From assembly GCA_015039365.1 (NCBI GenBank), contig WION01000259.1, positions 1 through 64,000 of the forward strand: a stretch of DNA of 64,000 nucleotides, in the 5' to 3' direction. This stretch comes from Amanita rubescens (taxonomy: Eukaryota > Basidiomycota > Agaricomycetes > Agaricales > Amanitaceae). The notes under the pieces were generated by a model that was given only the letters and a program-made list of their open reading frames with translations, was not told the DNA's origin and ran no database searches. The position numbers and the translations under genes are program-made. Positions 34,762 to 47,615 of this stretch are shown here, in pieces. The first letter of the stretch is position 1; each line of letters opens with the position of its first letter.

Positions 34762-37020
34762 ATGTCTAGCGATCCGGCGTCACCTGAGCGGCAGGCTCAA
34801 GTCAAAACTGCCAGCGGCTCGGATCATAGTACACCAGGTTACGAACGCCGAACGGGTATATTCCTCCAGGACGCGTGCTTCCTGCATCGATTCATCAGGT
34901 CAAGGATAACATCTGGCATAGTCGAGCGTCCAGAACGCTTAAGAGCCGTAATGGTTGGCTTGTCCGCTACGATAGCACGTTTGGAGGATGCGCTGCTTAG
35001 CGGGAATGGCAGTAGCGCGAACAAAGTTAACGTAACCGATGGATCATCCGCCGTCAACCCCTTCGCTTCTCAATCTGATTTCATTGAAGCCAAAATCTGA
35101 CGTCGGGACGGAAGAACTCGAGGCCGCTATGGGTCGCATCACTATAAATCAACCGACGGCTCAACAACTTTCAATAAGCCCAGCTGTTCCTATTACGATC
35201 ATCCAGAGTCAAGCATCTCTTGATCTCTTGAAACATCCAGCTGTCAAATATGTCCATGGGGACATCGACAAGGACGTTTATCTCGAGAATCTCGTTCGAT
35301 GGATGCGAGAAAGCTCTGATAAGATAGCCAACGGAGAGTCTGAAATTCCCAAGGAACTGTCTCAGGGTGATTTATATCGTCAGTTTTATCTCAAGTTGCT
35401 TTCTATGAATGATATTAACATGTAATTCTATTAGTCTGTCCACAATCTTTGGATGCGGTTCAAGGTGCGCTCGGGACAGTGTGCGAGGCTGTTGATCGAG
35501 TCATGACATCCGTTGGGCACACCCGCAAAAGCCAAGCAGAAAGTTCGCCAACTCTGAACATTCAGCGTGCTTTTGTTGCGATCCGCCCGCCGGGCCACCA
35601 TTGCGGCGAGGATACACCCTCGGGATTTTGCTTTGTTAATAATGTTGCAGTCGCGGCTGCTCATGGTTAGTGCAATCTCCTTCATGCGAAATGTGGAGTA
35701 ATTTACTCGTTCCCTTTAGCGCACCAAAAATACGGCGTCCAACGGATCGTGATTTTTGACATTGATCTTCACCATGGTATGTTGCTAGATCTCCCCGAAT
35801 AGTCGCTTGTCTGACGACATACATGTCCAGGAAATGGCACACAGTCCATCATTTGGCAAATAAATGAAGAGACATACCGCCAAACGCTCGAGAAAGAGGC
35901 GGGTGGCATTGTTTCGAAAACAGGACCGCAGATATATTATGGTTCGATTCATGATATATTGTCTTTTCCATGCGAAGTCAGCCTCTTAAGTTCATTAGCG
36001 TGGAAATGCTCATTCACTACATAGGACGGAAAAGTCGAACTCGTCCAAGCAGCCTCTGCTTCAATTCACAAAGCTCACGGGCAGTACATCGAGAATATAC
36101 ATCTGGAGCCTTATTCTTCAGAAGATCAGTTTTGGGAAGTACTGTACAATCATAAATACCGCGGGCTGCTCAAGAAGGCCGAAGAATTCCTCGCTGATAC
36201 CGGCGGACCCGGGAATGATGTGTTGGTTTTCATCAGGTCCGTTTCTTCTCCTGCTCCGTTCTCGGAGGCTAAGTCGGCAGAGTAGTTGTGGAATGGATGC
36301 TTGCGAACACGAATATGAATCCATGTCTCGCCATGGGCGCAAAGTTCCGGTTTCCTTCTACCACCAATTCACACGCGATGCGTGCGCATTTAGCGACCGG
36401 TTCGCCGATGGGAGGATCATCAGCGTACTCGAGGGAGGTTACAGCGATCGAGCATTGATCAGCGGGACGATGGCGCATATATCTGGGCTCGTGACCGCAC
36501 ATAATCACAACATGGATGATAAGGTGAACAGAACTTGGTGGGACGTCGATAATCTGGCAAAGGTCAGTCCAATCTGTCATCATATTGATCACGTCACAAA
36601 TTGCATTACATCACTCGATAGTTGGAAAAGGCGACTAAACAGCGTAAAGGCCCTGGGGGTAGAAAATCTCTGCAGAGCCAGGAAGCAACGGAAAAGTGGC
36701 TGCAGCGCACGGTAGAGATCTTGTCTTTTGTGGATACTGGGGCAGCTATTCGACCGGCAGAGTCTAGAAGGTCTAGTGAACCGCCCTCGATGACATTGCG
36801 CGATCGAGGTAAGAAGGGGAAAGACACGACGGCTTCGTCTCCCCCTCGCGCGAGCCAGTCTACCTGGGGAAGAAATGGAGGGAAGCAAAGGTCTGCGAAG
36901 ATGCCTGAATCTGTGTCCCTTCCTGCTGGAAATCCGAGGGGAAATGAAGGCGAATTAAATGAGCAAGGACAGGCGAAGAAGCTGCCACGCGTAATTTTGC
37001 GTCTAAAACCTGAGACGTAA
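34762..37020 (+). CDS. HOS3-like histone deacetylase
   Basis: Zn-dependent lysine deacetylase of the class II/HOS3-like fungal group. Eight exons: 34762-35031, 35090-35378, 35435-35665, 35720-35776, 35831-35976, 36025-36236, 36286-36562 and 36622-37020, giving 626 aa. Catalytic signatures are in order: RPPGHHC (His-His dyad), SGFCFVNNVAVAA, IFDIDLHHGNGTQ (zinc-binding Asp and His), YYGSIHD, SCGMDACEHEYESMSRHG (second zinc Asp) and LEGGYSDRAL (GGY near the active site). The N-terminus has HRFIRSR..SGIVERPERL, as in HOS3. The tail after about residue 490 is basic and Ser-rich. The first donor could be 7 nt earlier than given (both in phase). The strongest assignment is to deacetylase; HOS3 rather than another class II member is inferred. 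Confidence 0.92.
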
Positions 37021-37134
37021 TCTCGAGGGCGTCATTCGGTTGATACCCTCATCGTGATACCCACTGAATTATTTGTATATTGGAAAACTTATCAAGCATG
37101 ATAATACATGGAGGAGGACATTGATGTTATGCCC

Positions 37135-38767
37135 TTACTCATCTGCGACTACGATTACAACTTTCGCCTTGTTCTGTCCTTTCTGGAGAGCCAAAAAAGC
37201 GTCTGCTACTTTGTCAAGTCCCCTATGAACCTCTTCGCCATATTTCAGCTCTCCCTTGACAAGGTGAGGGATCACGAAGTCTTGATGATCATTCCTCCAC
37301 TTGGGTCCAAGGTTTGATGCATTGAACCCCGACAAAGTGATTGACTTTGGGATTATTTGGACCAGGTTCTGCAACGAAATAAGCAAAATGCACAACATGT
37401 GAACGACGAGCGACGAATTACCCGAACGGAAAAGTTGCCATTGGCATATCCTAAGGGAGTTGTCTAGTTTACATGTTTTCTTTCTAACGATTTAACATAC
37501 CTGATACCATGCCGCATTCCTTTGCCGCAAGTGAAGATTAGAACTTCATTGATGAGATAACGATCAATGGACAAACGTACAAGGAGTCGAGCACCAACAT
37601 TGGCGTTATCAATTGCCGCTTCCAGAGTTTCGCCGCCTACATTATCCCAGAAGCTGTGTTATCGATATATCAAAGAGTCTTCGTGAAACATCAAGCTATC
37701 ACGCACATATCGATAGGTCCTTCCTTTTTCAGGACTTCTTTTGTGTCCGTTGTCTTGTAATTAAATACAACATCAGCCCCGATCTCTTTCATGAATTGAA
37801 CCTTTTCCTCGGAGCCGGCCGAGGCGATGACCTTCAACCCATCAAGCTTGGCAATTTGAATGACCAATCTGTGGATATACAGTCAAAGTTGAACAGAAAG
37901 GCGACTCGAGAGATGACACAAACGATCCAACAGCACCTTGTAGTCGAAGGGTTAGTCATTTTCGATCGATAGATTGGGCGAGTGGTAAGACTCACTTGCT
38001 CCTGATGACACGAAGACCGTTTCACCCTAATGTCCGGTTTGGTCATTACTTGTTAGGACAAACGGGCAAAAATAAACCTCACCTTTTTGGCGCGAGAGTG
38101 TTCACGCCATCCTGCAAAAGCGGTTAAACCTGAAATGAAACAGTCATCAAAATGCGCAAAAGATCGTAACATGCGTAGATCCCTTACCTGGCATACCGGC
38201 CACTCCGATATAGACACTCCATGGGAGGTTATGAAGATTTTCGATTTTTGATAAACCGTCGATGTTAGGAATGATACTGTATTCTTCATGTGCTTCAGGT
38301 CCATCAGCATGATTCCAGAACTAGGGTTCCATCGCGTACCCAAGGATCGCCCATATAAGTGGTCTCCAGGCTGTACCCCTGGGAACTCGGAGCGAAGGAC
38401 GACACCGACGCTATAGCCCCGAATGCTGTATCGCCATAGTCAAAAGGGCATTCTTATTAATCCGAGGAAAGTAATTACGGTTCACCAAGCTTGAAGGGCT
38501 GGGTTTAATCATCAGGTGAGTTTCTCGATTCAGACGCGGCCATACACCACCTACATTGTAAAAGTGTGGCCCCTCTCGCATCATTCCGCCCATGTAAATA
38601 TCGAGCGAAAGGACAAGTGTCTTGAGTAGTAATCCACCGTTAAGTTGTGCATGTTCGAGATCGATGACAGAGGAGGTGTCGTAAACCAGAGTCTTGCCTG
38701 GTTCTACAAGACCGCTAGCAGGAAGCCAAGAGTTGAGTATGACACGGCTGTTAGAGACGGGAGCCAT
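37135..38767 (-). CDS. NADP-dependent MDR oxidoreductase (alkenal/prostaglandin-reductase type)
   Basis: Medium-chain dehydrogenase/reductase without structural zinc, of the group that reduces alpha,beta-unsaturated carbonyls with NADPH; cytosolic. About eleven short exons were traced. The N-terminus is MAPVSNSRVILNSWLPASGL. Then come RGYSVGVVLRSEFPGVQPGDHL, WSVYIGVAGMPGLTAFAGW, GETVFVSSGA, a coenzyme-binding segment around SLVIQIAKLDGLKVIASAGS, and VVFNYKTTD, FWDNVGGETLEAAIDNA and the C-terminal GPKWRNDHQDFVIPHLVKGE with DKVADAFLALQKGQNKAKVV. The AGMPGLTA loop is the family's signature. The gene converges on the deacetylase gene (114-bp gap). The physiological substrate is unknown. Confidence 0.85.
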
Positions 38768-41533
38768 CGTGAATGTTGTTGTATTCCGAATAGAAATTAG
38801 ACGGTCATATATATACCTGAGCACCAGCCAGCAGAGAATTGTTCATCTTGTCGGATGTCTTCCGTGATGCAGGCTTTGAGTGAAATCTGTTCTCGTAATA
38901 ACTCGCGATCGGTTATTTGTCACAGAATCCAGTTACAAATTCCCGGAGGCACGGATCACTTGCGCGTGCAGTTGTAACTTGTAAGAACTAATTTTGACCT
39001 CGCTGAAAGTTGCTGTCCGCTTCAGCCGCGGGGTTCTGTCTGATTTTTTTACCACCACGCAATCTGGGCAAGTTACTCCCTCAGCTTACTAATATGTAGT
39101 CCAAATGAAACGTATTACGTCGATTTCATGAGTCATCGACCTGTCATTGCAACCGTGTCGAATTCGACACAGCCACCATACCATGCTAGCTACATTAAGC
39201 CTAATCTATCATCAAAATACATTCAACAAGGGGTGGGCGATGGGAGCGAGTTGAATCATTACCAGCTCTTAAAACATCCCGCAGCAGGTTCGCAGGTATT
39301 CTAGAGCAGGCGTAAGGGTCAAAATCGCGTCTATAGGACATACCAGAGCAGTATTTCGATATCAACGACGATGGGGGTAGGGGCCGCAGAAGTGATGCAA
39401 ATCATGCAATTACTAAAATGATGAGGATATTGATCTCACGAAGCGTACGCGTAGCTGATATCACTGGCAAGGGGAATATTAGACAAGAACGACGTGTCAA
39501 ACGGTGTTTGTATTTTGCATTGCTCGAGACCTATACATATGCCTCCCAACTTCCAATGAAACCACGAAAACAACAAGCCAATCACATTAGTTACGTTGAT
39601 GTCGCCAGAGCAGAACTTCCTGCTCGAAAGCATTACGTGCGCAGCCTCAGAGCACTTCAAAATTATCACTGTTGTTTGGCATTAGGCTAAGCGTTTTTCT
39701 GTGATTGAACGAAGGGGTGCACTTTCAGGTACTAAGTCGAACACGGAGACGCTCAGTCTCTGGGGTGTTCATAACATTGAGCGTTTGAGCGCGGAGGGAC
39801 ACATGATGATCGGGATTCGGACGCGTCTTTCGGTTCGGGAAGTTCCGTCAATTGTTCGGAGCCCTCCGAACTTATCCTTAGATCCCCGCAACCATGGGTT
39901 GTGGGTCTTGCGACGCACCTTGCATATGGGAAAATGCAAAGTCACATGCGCGTTCCCATGGTCTCGTGCTCCACGCCGTCCAATGACGATCTGCGTCCAA
40001 TGATTGTCCCCCACGCCAAACATCTGTAATTTCCGGCAACGTTCGATGTATCTCATCCTTTCGTCCACATTGATCGCTTCCTCACCCTGTAATCTGATAT
40101 AGGTGGTGCAATCTACGCATCGACGGCCCAAATGTAATCTCGCATTTGAACGGGCGTATCGGCTGAAAACCGTTCGCGGTTCACTTAAATGAGTATGCCC
40201 TTCCGACAACCAAGCTACATTCACAGCTACGGCTTTCCACTCTGTCCAATAATTTCCTCCTGTTACAAAAGACTAGGCAACATTCGAAGCATCTCATGCA
40301 CTTCCCCTCCATCCTTGTTGACTGCTTCCCCACACATCACAATGCGTATCTGCTGATTATGCGCAACTTCCATGTTTCATCCGTGTCTTAAGCCATTCAT
40401 TGGTGTACGCATTATCCCCTCAACAAATGTTGGCTGCTCAATGCCTCTCCGTGCCGACAGGCCTTCACTTTCTTTATGCCGAAACGTGTCCACGTTCACG
40501 TCAACATCTCAGACATGGATGCTACAGAAGGCTAGGCAATCGTCGTATCAACTCCCGTGCAACCGTCATATCATCTCTTACCAGCAGGCGTGTCTGTCTC
40601 CAGGCTACATCTCTTTCTGTCGGCTCCCACACACGCTTAGCACGGCTCAGTTTTGGTGAAATTGATGCTTTTCTCCTCCACTAGACTGCACAGGAGGACA
40701 CCCTCACTCCCAGGCCTCGCTCCTGATCCCAGGCCAAGTGTTGGTTGCTCCTGCCAGTCAGGGCAACAGGCGCTCTCCTGACTTGCTAGTTGGGCTGACC
40801 ACTGGCACAGGGCCCAGGCTTCCTCATCCACCGAGTGGAAAATGTGGCTGGTCATGTCTCAGACACACCTTACTAATCTGTTCTGGATGCCGCACTCAAT
40901 TCTGTGACAAAGAAAGGCTCCGTTCCAAACTGACATTATTGAACCTGTCCTGTTCATCCCATCCGCAAGAGATGCCACCAACCATTCCTACTGGGTTGAT
41001 GGTTCCACACTGTACGCAAATTCACTGCTAACTTGTCGATTCATACATTAAACTCAGTGTGTTCTATGGCCCTCAGCTTCTCCATGATTATGACGCTGCT
41101 GGTCCACTGTTCAATCGGAAACATGCAGAACTGAAGCAACAAACATTGTCGACATAATCAACAAACTTCGCACTGGTCACCCTGATGCGCGTTACCTTAC
41201 ATACATATACCATTCCAATGGAAACAAAAACTAAATCCTCACTCCGTTGTGACAATGCTGAGCTGGTCCCACATTGCCGACGATAATCTGTTGTTGAACT
41301 CTCATATTCATCATCTATCATTATATATTAAGACCATCTGAGTTATTGTGCAAGCGATAAAACAACGTTGCGGGTTCTGCCGCGTATGCGGGCGTAAGGG
41401 CTTAATAATGCTGCGCGTTATCGCGGGTCCGGCCAAGCGCTCACGATCACGTGTACGCCGCACGGACCCATGATTGAATGTCTCTTGATTGAATGTCTCA
41501 TGCGCTCAAGTTTCAACACGAATCAACTCCGCC
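38768..41533. other. Long stretch without a supported gene
   Basis: About 2.8 kb. A 151-codon minus frame (39769-40224) is open but unrecognised. Around 40950-41330 the plus strand reads as broken protein-like pieces in different frames (YGPQLLHDYDAAGPLFNRKH, IINKLRTGHPDARYLTYIYH), possibly a decayed gene or element. No terminal repeats or target-site duplications are seen. Confidence 0.4.
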
Positions 41534-42032
41534 ATGGCCACTACTTCGTCGACCTTCGCATCGTCTCCATCCGTAACAGTCACGGCAGATGGACTAGCCC
41601 ATGCACTCGATAGAATGGGACTTACCGAGTCGGTATCAGCGGCATTGCTATATGACACAATTCTGCAACTTCAGTCCCAAACCACCCCAGGCCCTGGTGA
41701 TGCCATCCCTCAGAGTAAGTCAAATTATGACATTCTTATGCCGATAAATAATATATTCTTCAGCCACTAACGAAGCTTCCCCTGTCGAGCACCGCCGTCC
41801 GTCGTGGTTATTTAACCCCAGGTAGATTCTTGTTTAGGTCGTCGAAACTCAGTCACCAAAACATCTGACGCGTTATCAGGCCGACATCCGATATCCCTCC
41901 AAGTAAGTTATTGTTACAAGTCGATTCGGTGACACGACGAGACCAGTCGGCTTTTTCGACCCAGTTCGTGTCGAGGAACGCCGTAAGATGCGGGAAATGA
42001 TGAAGGCAGCTTACCCCAATGGCCCTCCGTAA
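41534..42032 (+). CDS. Small conserved-looking protein, 115 aa
   Basis: Not recognised. Exons 41534-41714, 41764-41821, 41880-41902 and 41947-42032 join in phase, ending NGPP and TAA. The N-terminal third is Ser/Thr-rich and could be a mitochondrial presequence, but it has few Arg. A helix-like segment follows (GLAHALDRMGLTESVSAALL), then HRRPSWLFNPRPTSDIPPIG and a charged C-terminal helix (VRVEERRKMREMMKAAYP). The tidy phase across four exons, one only 23 nt, argues for a real gene. The second intron (41822-41879) has a near copy downstream at about 42050. Function unknown. Confidence 0.6.
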
Positions 42033-42597
42033 GCGCAGGCAGGGTGCATGTAGGTTCTTATTTAGGTCGTCGGGAGATCAGGCTGATAACCCGCTCTAAG
42101 GATAAGTTCTGAGGGCGCTGATTGATTTCGGCAATTCCTCGATCCCGAAAGGCGGCAAGGTCATCTTCCTTCTCCCAATGCTAATCATGTTTGGAAAGGA
42201 CATCCCATAGCTACTCCTCTTTCCTAGACTACTGTCACTGCCTCAGACCTACACAGAAGTGGGGGATGACGAATCCTGATATTTATACATGGCATCATCA
42301 TAATCACCCTGCTGGCTAAGGAGTGCGACAACGTAGGCTCCTGAAACTTCCAATGAAAATCGACGTCTGCGGGAAAATATAGGCACACACAGATACATCG
42401 CATACAATGCAGGACATCGAGGATAGACTAACTGTTGTAAACGAACGACCTGCATGCAAACGCATGGTTATTCTGCAATGCGTCAGACGCGTTGCTATCT
42501 AGAATTGACTGGACTATCACCCTAGATGGTTTTATTTTGTAAGGTCCAGTATGCCGCTTCTATACCTTTCGTACATCATATCATGTTAAAAAGAACA
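42033..42597. other. 3' flank between small gene and kinase gene
   Basis: Contains the copy of an intron-like sequence at 42050-42081 and otherwise only short frames. Both flanking genes end here, so it probably carries two 3' UTRs. Confidence 0.4.
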
Positions 42598-44819
42598 TTA
42601 CGTTAACAGAAACGATATCATATCAATGTCATGCTGTTCGGTGATTGGCCCGCCACCCTTCACACCATCTGGACGCCTCACAGTTATCTTGTTGACATCA
42701 GCCGGGTACTTGGCCTCTCCAATAGGCCCGGCCCAATCGAAGTCGATTAGGTGAATCATCACGTCATCAGATGTAAGCGACTCAACGTCGATAAGAATAT
42801 TAGATTCTCGAATGTCTCCATGAACAAACCCTGCTTGATGTAGTGTTCGCACCATGCTCGTCACTTTGTGACGCACCTTCTCCTTGTCTTCGTCAGAGAG
42901 GTTTAGACCATAGAGCACTCGGTACTTCGATTTGTCCATGATGACTGCGATCCAATCCGCGGATATTCGAACGTGTCCCCTAAGTCTCGGTGCTAAATCG
43001 TGGGATGCCAGACAGTTATGCGCGTCCTCGGAATACCGCGACGTGAACTTGACGAGGAATTCGTCAGAGTCAGGCTGGTTGACGATGGCAGCGCAGAAGA
43101 CAAGCTTTTCGTCATGGAGCCGCTCATTGTACATGAAATTTATTTCCTGCCCGTTGTCTCCGTAGGATGTCAAGAACGGATATCCGCGAGCTTTCTGAAG
43201 GTCAGGATCGTACACCTGTGGTGGGGTTGGATTCACCCTGGCCTCGGCTTCAATTGAATTATAATGTGCTTCAATACTGTCAACAGCAGCCGGGAGCGCA
43301 TCAAAGGCGGCTGCCATCGCGCATCTGGCTTTGGCTTCCCTCCAATGGGTCGACAGATCGAGGAGAGGCGTGAGAGGTTCGACCCTTACGCGCTTCCCAT
43401 CCCATACAGCGCCGTAAAACCCCAAATACGAACCTGTATATACCATAACAAGTGAAAGGACGATAAACGAGCAGACGTGCCCATATCTATCATGAGAATG
43501 CTGGGAAAACATGTGTTGAAGTTGTAGAAGCGGCGGGGATGGTTAAGTGCTTTGCTCAGAAAGTTTGCATAGTGTAGAATGGCTTGGTTGAGAGCATCTC
43601 CGTGCTCGTTCTTGCATTCTCGGAGAGCTGCCGGAATGACGGTGAAGGCAAGGTTTCCACCGGTCACGAATTCGGTTACCCGGAACCTTCTGCTCGCAGA
43701 ACCGGAGACCCATGTGCTGCTCGAGTATGGACTGAATTTCTGTCCTCCGGGTGAGCTCGTGATCGTGCCATTTGCATGCGACAGGGACGAGTTCACTGAG
43801 ACAAACGAGTGCTCGCGCCGAAGGGGCCTTTTCACACCTATCTTTGAAGATCGCAAAAGCTTCGTGAAGTGGCACGAGAGGGATCGTAAAGGGTTCAAAC
43901 GGACGATTAAAGGCAATTACATGATCTGGTCCCGCGATTTTTTTGAATTGGGAAGCATTAGCCAGGACCGACGGCGCGTCCGCAATTTTCATCCTCAGAC
44001 GCTTGACTTCTGATGGCGGATCGTCATTTTCGTCATGTTTGCGCTTGTCCTTCCGGTTATCTACGACGGCAAATCACTTGCATATAGCAGTATTGAAAGA
44101 GAGTACATACGGGGCAACTGTACCAGTAGTATCTCATCCGGTGGCACCTCGAGTTCTAACACATTACTCGCTTCAAGGAGCCTCGCGGCGTGCTGATTGT
44201 TAGAAAGGTCAAAGGTGCGGACACGTGCCTTGAATGCTTGGCCATCTTCTTCCTTTCCTTGTAACTTCAGACCAAGGCATCTCCACACCGAGAGTTCGGT
44301 GACGCCAATTTCGATACCGGCGATCGCTAAGACCATCTCCATCACGTTCAAGACATTGGTCCCAGGATGTACCGCGACAGAGATGATGTTGCTAACAGGC
44401 TTCTGATGAAGATCGACGATGAGGCACCAGAGGGGACCTGACGGCGGTGAATCACTTGAATATAGCAGGGGTAAAGGAGAGTAAATACTGGGCAACCGTA
44501 CCAGTAGCGTCTCATTCTCTTGCATACCGAGGCTTGACACATTTAGACGATTATGAAGTATCCGGGCAGTCTGGTTGTTGGAAAAGTCGATCCTGCGGAG
44601 ACGTTCTTGGCGTTCTTTAAAGTCTTCATTGACGACATTCAGGGCAGTGCATCTCCACACCTCGAGCATCTGGATGTGGACGTCACCAAAGATCATTGGG
44701 TCCATCTCCTTGAGCAGCTGCTTCAGTTCGAGGATACTCGTTTGAGGGGATACGGGTACAGCCGTCTCGCCAAGAAAATGTTTCATAGAATCGGTAACGA
44801 GGCACCAGACGGATGACAT
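42598..44819 (-). CDS. Crinkler-like N-domain (x2) fused to FunK1-type kinase
   Basis: Five exons, high to low: 44489-44819, 44111-44437, 43680-44060, 43469-43627 and 42598-43433, all in phase, 677 aa. Residues 1-110 and about 112-218 are two copies of a ubiquitin-like module starting VWCLV or LWCLI, with VSPQTSILELKQLLKE or VHPGTNVLNVMEMVLA, VWRC, FSNNQ or LSNNQ, and ending VRLP or VQLP. This fits the N-terminal module of Crinkler (CRN) proteins. A basic linker (HNRKDKRKHDEND) follows, which could act as a nuclear localisation signal. The C-terminal kinase-like domain has HGDIRESNIL (catalytic loop with HGD instead of HRD) and IDFDWAG (metal-binding DFD), as in fungal-type kinases. There is no signal peptide. 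CRN identity is by pattern memory; the kinase is firmer. Confidence 0.75.
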
Positions 44820-45356
44820 GATGGTGTTGAATGGTACTTGCTAGTTGACGGTAACGCAAAGCGGTTTGCGTCGTGTGACGTCGACGCTCACAATGTCTTT
44901 GTTTGAAGGAGTAAGTTGAAGCAGATCTACTAGTAGGCCACCAGTTTATTTGCTTTGCTTGTTTACGATGCTGGGGCTGGGATGAATGGCTCTTGTATGT
45001 TCTCAAGTGACAACCGCGCCTTGACTCTAAATTTTCACCTGCCACACGACGCGAGCGGGACAAAACCCTCGGACTCGACCTGTATTGTTGAAGAGGAGTC
45101 GGTTGCGTAAAGCAAGGCTCGAAGCATTGACAAGGAATAGGCGTTTTGAAGTTAAAGTCAAGATATACGGTAAAAGTTTAGTCACAGCGTGCGAAACATA
45201 TAAGCCAACTAATGCTACGACGACGATCATATCCATTACGACACGTCAAAATACGAAAGCAAGCCCACATAACTGGCGAAATTGAATAATGTTACAAACC
45301 AGGGCCATACGAACACCAAAAAAAAAAGGCATAGCGGCAGACGCATCGTTAAGCCA

Positions 45357-47615
45357 TCAATCGATCCAATGAGGCTCAACGTCGAGATTTGCCTGGGGTT
45401 CATACTTGTCTTCTTTTCTTTTATACTTAGCCTCCATTCTGAGTTTGACCGATCGGTGGACTTTGACACCGCGACTGCGCTGCCTCGGAATGTCTCTACC
45501 TTGTCCCAAGTTGAATCTGTCAAAAAGCTTCGGATTAAGATCAACCTGTACTGTTGCTTCACGTACCCAACTTCCGACACCCATTGATTATTCTCCTTCT
45601 GATGTCTGATCGAAATCGGTAATATTTCCAAGATCCACCAAATCCAGCTGATATCGAGCTGATCATACTTGGGCGATAACGCGTCCCTTAGTTCCTCGTC
45701 TTCCTCATTAATAAATGGCTGCTGCGAGATCTTCTGTGCATCCGCCTGTACAGAATTTCCCGTTGCCTGAGAGCTTCGGAACAAGAAGCTGCCAATCCAA
45801 GACAAAAGTGATGTGGACGGCGGTTGTTCAACGAATTGGGTTTTGGCACGGTCAAATAGAGCCGGAGGGCGTGGAAGTACAGAAGGATAGATCGTGCTGG
45901 GATCTATCCCGATCTCGCGTAACGAATCGGTCCTGAAAATGATCCCCGAGTTTGTTTTAAAGCATTCCCTAACCATCCATCGGAGAGGAATCCGTGCGAG
46001 GCAGTATCGGGTCCCGTTTTCGACGGAACCACCACCGATGTCTGTTAGTAATGTGTCAGTGAAAGACGTAAAGGCAACACATAATATCGCGTACCGCAAT
46101 GGCATCCTGCAAACCAAACCTCTTCCACATCCGTCTCCTCTTTCTCTGGGTCGGCATACATCACTTCAAAGCGATCCAATGTCTCATCGGCACCGGAATT
46201 TTTTATAGTCAAAAAATTCCCGAAGTGCTTGGGGCGATGGGAACTACCACCATTACCGTGACTTCCCTCCTTCAATACTGACGTGCCGGAACCTTGCTCA
46301 AGGTGTGCCCCTTCATCACGCAGTTGAGGGTCTTGAGGCTGGCTTGGGCTAACGTCCAGCCCAAGATTTTTCTCTTTTTCTGTTGGTCGATTCCAGAGGT
46401 TCTCCTTAAACCTGACGCGCCGCTCATCAAGGGATACGGCATGTCTGAAGGTGCGAATAATGGTGTTTGAAGTGGTAAAAGGAAGACGTTTGGGAATGAC
46501 CCCAACGGAATCGACGGTATCCCTAGTGGTCGGTGAGCTCGCTGCACTAGACCCTGCAATAACGAGTGATGTGCATACCATACACCAACAAAATGGATCG
46601 GAACGTCTACCGAAAACGCCTTTTTAAATCCGTTCGATTGATCCCACCCTACGGAATCTGTCCTGGTGTACATCTTATAGGCAAAAGGAACTTGCTGTCG
46701 ATTGTCCGCCGGTAGCAGTCCAACTTTATGAACCATTCCTGCGAGACTGGACGAAGCATAAGTAGGTCAGGTTGAGATTTGAACCAGTAGGGGCTACCTC
46801 CGTGCCGTATAAGATCCTCGAGAGAACCCTGAATGTCGATATGGATGTAAATATATGCTGCCGTAATTCGATAGGAGGACGAACCGAATATACATATCCT
46901 GTCCCCCGCAATATCTGCCGTTAAAGCATCGATAAGACCTTATCCCGCATCGGACCTACGAAAGTACGTACAGTTCTGCATCAAGAACTCGTAACCACCT
47001 GTAAACTTGATCAGAGCAGGTTCACCGCTGAATGATGAGAATAAACACCCATAACGTGTGCATCAAGATTCCATGCCAGCATTTCGTCCAAGATCTTGGG
47101 TTCACGGGTATAAGTAAGCTACGGTGGGAATGGATATGCGAGGGGCTCACTTTGGAAACGTTGGACATGAAAGGTGTAGCTATCTCAGGTGTGGTGTACG
47201 TCCCAATGCCAGCCTACAAGAGCGTTACATCGATATAAAGAAAAGAACGAGTGTGACGCCTAACCTGATAATAAACCATCTGCTTCGTCTTATCGTCCTT
47301 CTTCAACATCGACACGAGCTGTACAATGTTCGAATTATCGGAATCGAATTGATCTCCCGTTCCATCGAAGCATAGAACTAGCGTTTTCCCCGTAAACGGC
47401 GCGGCATCAGGAATATAAGCTGGGAGGGAGAAATTTGGGCCATTGTGTTCGCCAGGAGGCGTTGTCTGCTGGCCTGCCTCAAGCTCTTTGTCTTTGTCCG
47501 GGAAACGAGTGGTGGCGGCCTGCCCAGATTCCCTATTCGGGTGATCAAAGTTATTGGTATTGACCACGGTCGAAGCCGTAGGTAATGTGGAAGGCTGTTG
47601 TACGCGTGCCATCAT
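45357..47615 (-). CDS. DUF2235 alpha/beta-hydrolase (Tle1-like phospholipase fold)
   Basis: Fungal member of the DUF2235 family, whose bacterial relatives include type VI phospholipase effectors; activity in fungi is untested. Many short exons were traced, beginning 47265-47615 and 47151-47213. The oxyanion motif LVLCFDGTGDQ is followed by the nucleophile elbow GFSRGSYTARS, split across two introns, then WDTVDSVGV (catalytic Asp candidate) and FAGCHCDIGGG (catalytic His), so the catalytic set looks intact. Ends after RSVKLRMEAKYKRKEDKYEP at TGA 45357-45359; a longer unspliced frame running to 45236 encodes an artefactual hydrophobic tail and is rejected. The N-terminal ~70 residues are low-complexity. 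No signal peptide. Confidence 0.87.

Noticed and set aside
39769..40224. 151-codon minus frame as a gene
   Set aside because: Open but with no recognised domain and no supporting exons; not called.
40640..41330. Transposon in the 38.8-41.5 kb gap
   Set aside because: Protein-like fragments exist, but I find no terminal repeats, target duplication or transposase motif, and CpG is not depleted.
45236..45356. C-terminal hydrophobic tail of the DUF2235 protein in the unspliced minus frame (membrane-like segment)
   Set aside because: A canonical intron with donor GTACGTG and acceptor TTGACAG restores a family-typical charged C-terminus and stops at 45357, so the membrane segment is out of frame.
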